A stretch of DNA of 64,000 nt from Profundicola chukchiensis (GTDB lineage: Bacteria > Bacteroidota > Bacteroidia > Flavobacteriales > Weeksellaceae), in NCBI RefSeq assembly GCF_029664245.1, contig NZ_JANAIE010000006.1, positions 1-64,000 on the forward strand. Reading direction: 5' to 3'. Positions 62,080 through 64,000 of the stretch are shown here, piece after piece (positions within the stretch are counted from its first letter, which is position 1; each line of letters starts with the position of its first letter). Made by a program: the position numbers and the translations under genes. The notes below the pieces were generated by a model, which was not told the origin of the DNA, did no database searches, and was given only the letters and a program-made list of their open reading frames with translations.

Positions 62080-63204
62080 TTATTTGATGTTATTTTTATA
62101 ATCATTTAAAATGATGGCTTGATGCTTTCTACCTTCTAGAATTTGCTTTTTCTTATTGAAAGTCATTTTGTTCTTAAGCTGAATGATATTTGGTATCAAA
62201 TGAGGCATAACAACACTAGGAATTTGTAAATCCTTACGAATGTTGGCATCAATCAGATAATTGGCTACACTCTTATGAACATAGCCCATACTTTGGTTAA
62301 TGGGTTTAAGGTAAAACAGGCTAATCGGTGTGTCTTCATTTAATAATGAATCGGTAAGTTTTAAGGCATCTTCATCGGGCGCTAATTGATATTTTGTCCA
62401 GAAATAGAAAAAACTTAAAGCTTCTTTTTTATCATTAGGAATTAAATCTATTGGAACACCTAATAGGTATGTAATGTATTTCCAAAGATGAAAAACACCT
62501 GCTTCTTCACGCTCGCTAAATTCAAAATTTAATTGATTTAAACCATATAAATAATACACCGTAAAAGCCATGTGGGTGGCTATCATGTCTGCATGGTTAA
62601 TCGGAACTCCATATTTTTTAATATCCCAATGCGGGAATTTTTCCTCAATCATTAAACGCGAAGCTGAATGGATCAAGCGAGTTTGCAAACAAGCATTAAA
62701 TCGTAAATCATTTGTTGAGGTATTGCTTCTGGTGACTTCTACCCAAAATTTTAAAGTATTATAAAGCCTATGAATCGCGCCTTTTTCTAACGAACCTGTC
62801 GCGACCAAGGGTTTGGTGAGATTAGCAAAAGTATAACCACCAAGAAGAGCGAAATTTCTTAAAATTAATAAGCCATTCAATCCACTTCTCTCTGAAAGTT
62901 GTGAACCTAATCTTATTAAATCCGTATCAACCCAATCCGGAATAATTCTTAATTCATCCCTAAACTGAATATAATTCTCTGGTAATTCTAAAGTTGAAAA
63001 CCCATGAAGTGATTTCATTATAATTTTAAAATCACCGCTTTGAATCCAATTTTGAGTAAATTGATCACATTTTTCATCATATTCTTCAAATAGACTTGTT
63101 GAAAAATCAGAATTTAAATCATCTTTGGTAAGCCCAGCCCAATCAAGAAAATCCTTGCCATTTCCTGACTTCCAAAATTTAATATTCTTCTTATTTTCAA
63201 TCAT
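62080..63204 (-). CDS. MpaB/DUF2236-family oxygenase-like protein
   Basis: This 374-residue soluble helical protein is of the DUF2236/MpaB group, heme-containing relatives of the latex-clearing protein Lcp and of fungal MpaB. Visible features are GLLILRNFALLGGYTFANL, RLIHSASRLM and INHADMIATHMAFTVYYL, with His residues suited to heme or metal binding. Substrate is unknown. It is transcribed alone, convergent to thyA, with a gene-free 276-bp stretch upstream. Confidence 0.7.
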   Translation of the reverse strand: MIENKKNIKFWKSGNGKDFLDWAGLTKDDLNSDFSTSLFEEYDEKCDQFTQNWIQSGDFKIIMKSLHGFSTLELPENYIQFRDELRIIPDWVDTDLIRLGSQLSERSGLNGLLILRNFALLGGYTFANLTKPLVATGSLEKGAIHRLYNTLKFWVEVTRSNTSTNDLRFNACLQTRLIHSASRLMIEEKFPHWDIKKYGVPINHADMIATHMAFTVYYLYGLNQLNFEFSEREEAGVFHLWKYITYLLGVPIDLIPNDKKEALSFFYFWTKYQLAPDEDALKLTDSLLNEDTPISLFYLKPINQSMGYVHKSVANYLIDANIRKDLQIPSVVMPHLIPNIIQLKNKMTFNKKKQILEGRKHQAIILNDYKNNIK

Positions 63205-63454
63205 TTTTATCGTCTATATAGGGATAGAGTGGGCAAATTATACACCAAATTATTTCTTTAATTTTAATAGAATTTAATACGAGTAATACTTCACGAGCTC
63301 TGTTAATGCTAATTTATAGCTTAAGAATATGAGAATGAAATATGTTATTTGAATAAGCAAAATAGGCTTTATTTATTGAAAATCCGCTTAGTTAAAATGC
63401 TTCTAAAAAAGACTTTAGAAATATAAATTAATACCTAGAATTTATAGATATATG

Positions 63455-63462
63455 TATCTTTG
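63455..63462 (+). promoter_or_regulatory. -7 box of glgB
   Basis: TATCTTTG matches TAnnTTTG and lies 18 bp before the ATG at 63481. No TTG is seen at the preferred -33 position. Confidence 0.5.
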
Positions 63463-63480
63463 GCAATTAAATCCAACCTT

Positions 63481-64000
63481 ATGCATGCCTTAACTTTAAT
63501 AGAAAAAGATCCACTTCTAAAACCATTTGAGCAACAGCTTGTTAACAGAATAGAGTGGTATCAAAACACCAAAGATTATATTGAAAAGCATTTCGGTAGC
63601 CTTGATAGGTTTGCCTCAGCGCATGAGTTTTTTGGCTTTCAATATGATGAGAAAAAGCAAGGTTGGTGGTTTAGAGATTGGTTGCCTAATGCTTCTTATG
63701 TCTCGCTGATTGGAGATTTTAATGGTTGGGATAGAGCAGCGAATCCTTTAAGAAGAGGAAATTATGGTGCTTGGGAGATTTTCTTGTCGGATGAGGAGTA
63801 CAAGGATAAATTAGTCCCTGGTTCTAAGGTGAAAATGCACGTTCATGGCGAAAATGGTCAATTAGATAGGATTCCGGCTTACATAAGACAGGTGGTTCAA
63901 AAGGAAGACCATGGATATGATGGAGTTTTTGCCGGCATTATTCAATATCAATGGAAAAATAAATTTTCAGCAAAAGATATCAAAACCCCTCTAATTTATG
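63481..64000 (+). CDS. glgB: 1,4-alpha-glucan branching enzyme (5' part)
   Basis: An open frame of 173 codons runs off the right edge. It starts MHALTLIEKDPLLKPFEQQL and includes WWFRDWLPNASYVSLIGDFNGWDR, then GSKVKMHVHGENGQLDRIPAYI. This is the N-terminal helical segment and CBM48 domain of a GH13 branching enzyme, of the eukaryote-like subtype common in Bacteroidota. The catalytic domain is beyond the window. With the phosphorylase homologue and the GH13 lipoprotein it suggests glycogen storage. Confidence 0.88.
   Translation, partial: MHALTLIEKDPLLKPFEQQLVNRIEWYQNTKDYIEKHFGSLDRFASAHEFFGFQYDEKKQGWWFRDWLPNASYVSLIGDFNGWDRAANPLRRGNYGAWEIFLSDEEYKDKLVPGSKVKMHVHGENGQLDRIPAYIRQVVQKEDHGYDGVFAGIIQYQWKNKFSAKDIKTPLIY

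Overview
The window is AT-rich DNA from a member of the Bacteroidota, most likely an aerobic, probably marine, Flavobacteriales bacterium. Supporting signs are: many proteins with type IX secretion (T9SS) C-terminal sorting domains; promoters of the Bacteroidota form TTTG-N19/20-TAnnTTTG; few Shine-Dalgarno sequences; a ribosomal protein L21 with a helix-hairpin-helix tail; a DUF5686 protein; and a TonB receptor paired with a lipoprotein. I cannot name a genus. No phage, insertion sequence, CRISPR array, rRNA or tRNA is seen. Most of the window is ordinary chromosomal core.

Layout: 0-0.5 kb holds three tandem minus-strand small-RNA units. 0.66-1.9 kb is pyrH-frr. 2.0-6.9 kb is a DUF5686 protein plus an RND/MMPL exporter. 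6.9-15.2 kb is a minus-strand run: SDR, M23 peptidase, a duplicated GEVED T9SS protein, a 21-residue-repeat secreted protein, a VTT membrane protein, sulfurtransferase, MgtE, AAA ATPase and RluF. 15.4-17.7 kb is a methyltransferase facing an MFS carrier. 17.8-24.4 kb is an envelope block (amidase, MlaD, Fe-S membrane protein, divergent LptD-like protein). 24.4-30.6 kb has RidA, a GT-C glycosyltransferase, YaaA, a glucan phosphorylase homologue and KorB. 30.7-36.5 kb has an M13 peptidase, rplU-rpmA and an ECF sigma factor with a membrane partner. 37-43.6 kb has a secreted metzincin and a probable metal-uptake group (His-rich lipoprotein, TonB receptor, small secreted protein). 43.6-52.8 kb has a formyltransferase coupled to a GH13 lipoprotein, SanA-like, RmuC, several DUF proteins and a DnaJ-domain protein. 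52.8-53.3 kb holds three more small-RNA units. 53.3-59.3 kb is a fatty-acid beta-oxidation operon (marR-fadN-fadA-fadE order). 59.6-64 kb has an acyltransferase, secreted endonuclease I, ThyA, an MpaB-like protein and the start of a glycogen branching enzyme.

The most unusual content is the small-RNA family. Six copies of a conserved minus-strand block (GAAGTAAAAGTCTTTTCAT followed by AAAAG) lie in two intergenic arrays about 52 kb apart. Five copies are preceded, at the spacing expected for transcription start, by sigma-54 elements (TTGGCAC-N5-TTGC, with one TTGT variant). The sixth is preceded instead by a Bacteroidota housekeeping -7 box (TATATTTG). In all five copies whose end lies in the window, an intrinsic terminator with its own stem sequence follows, giving predicted RNAs of about 61-63 nt. 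The organisation recalls the multi-copy sigma-54-dependent Qrr RNAs of Vibrio, but the sequence looks unrelated. I could not compare it with Rfam (for example Flavo-1).

Second-tier observations: start codons placed exactly 4 nt after a -7 box at several genes, suggesting leaderless mRNAs; a glucan phosphorylase homologue with Thr where the PLP lysine is expected; a palindrome at the marR-fad promoter; and a possible operator ahead of the metal TonB receptor.
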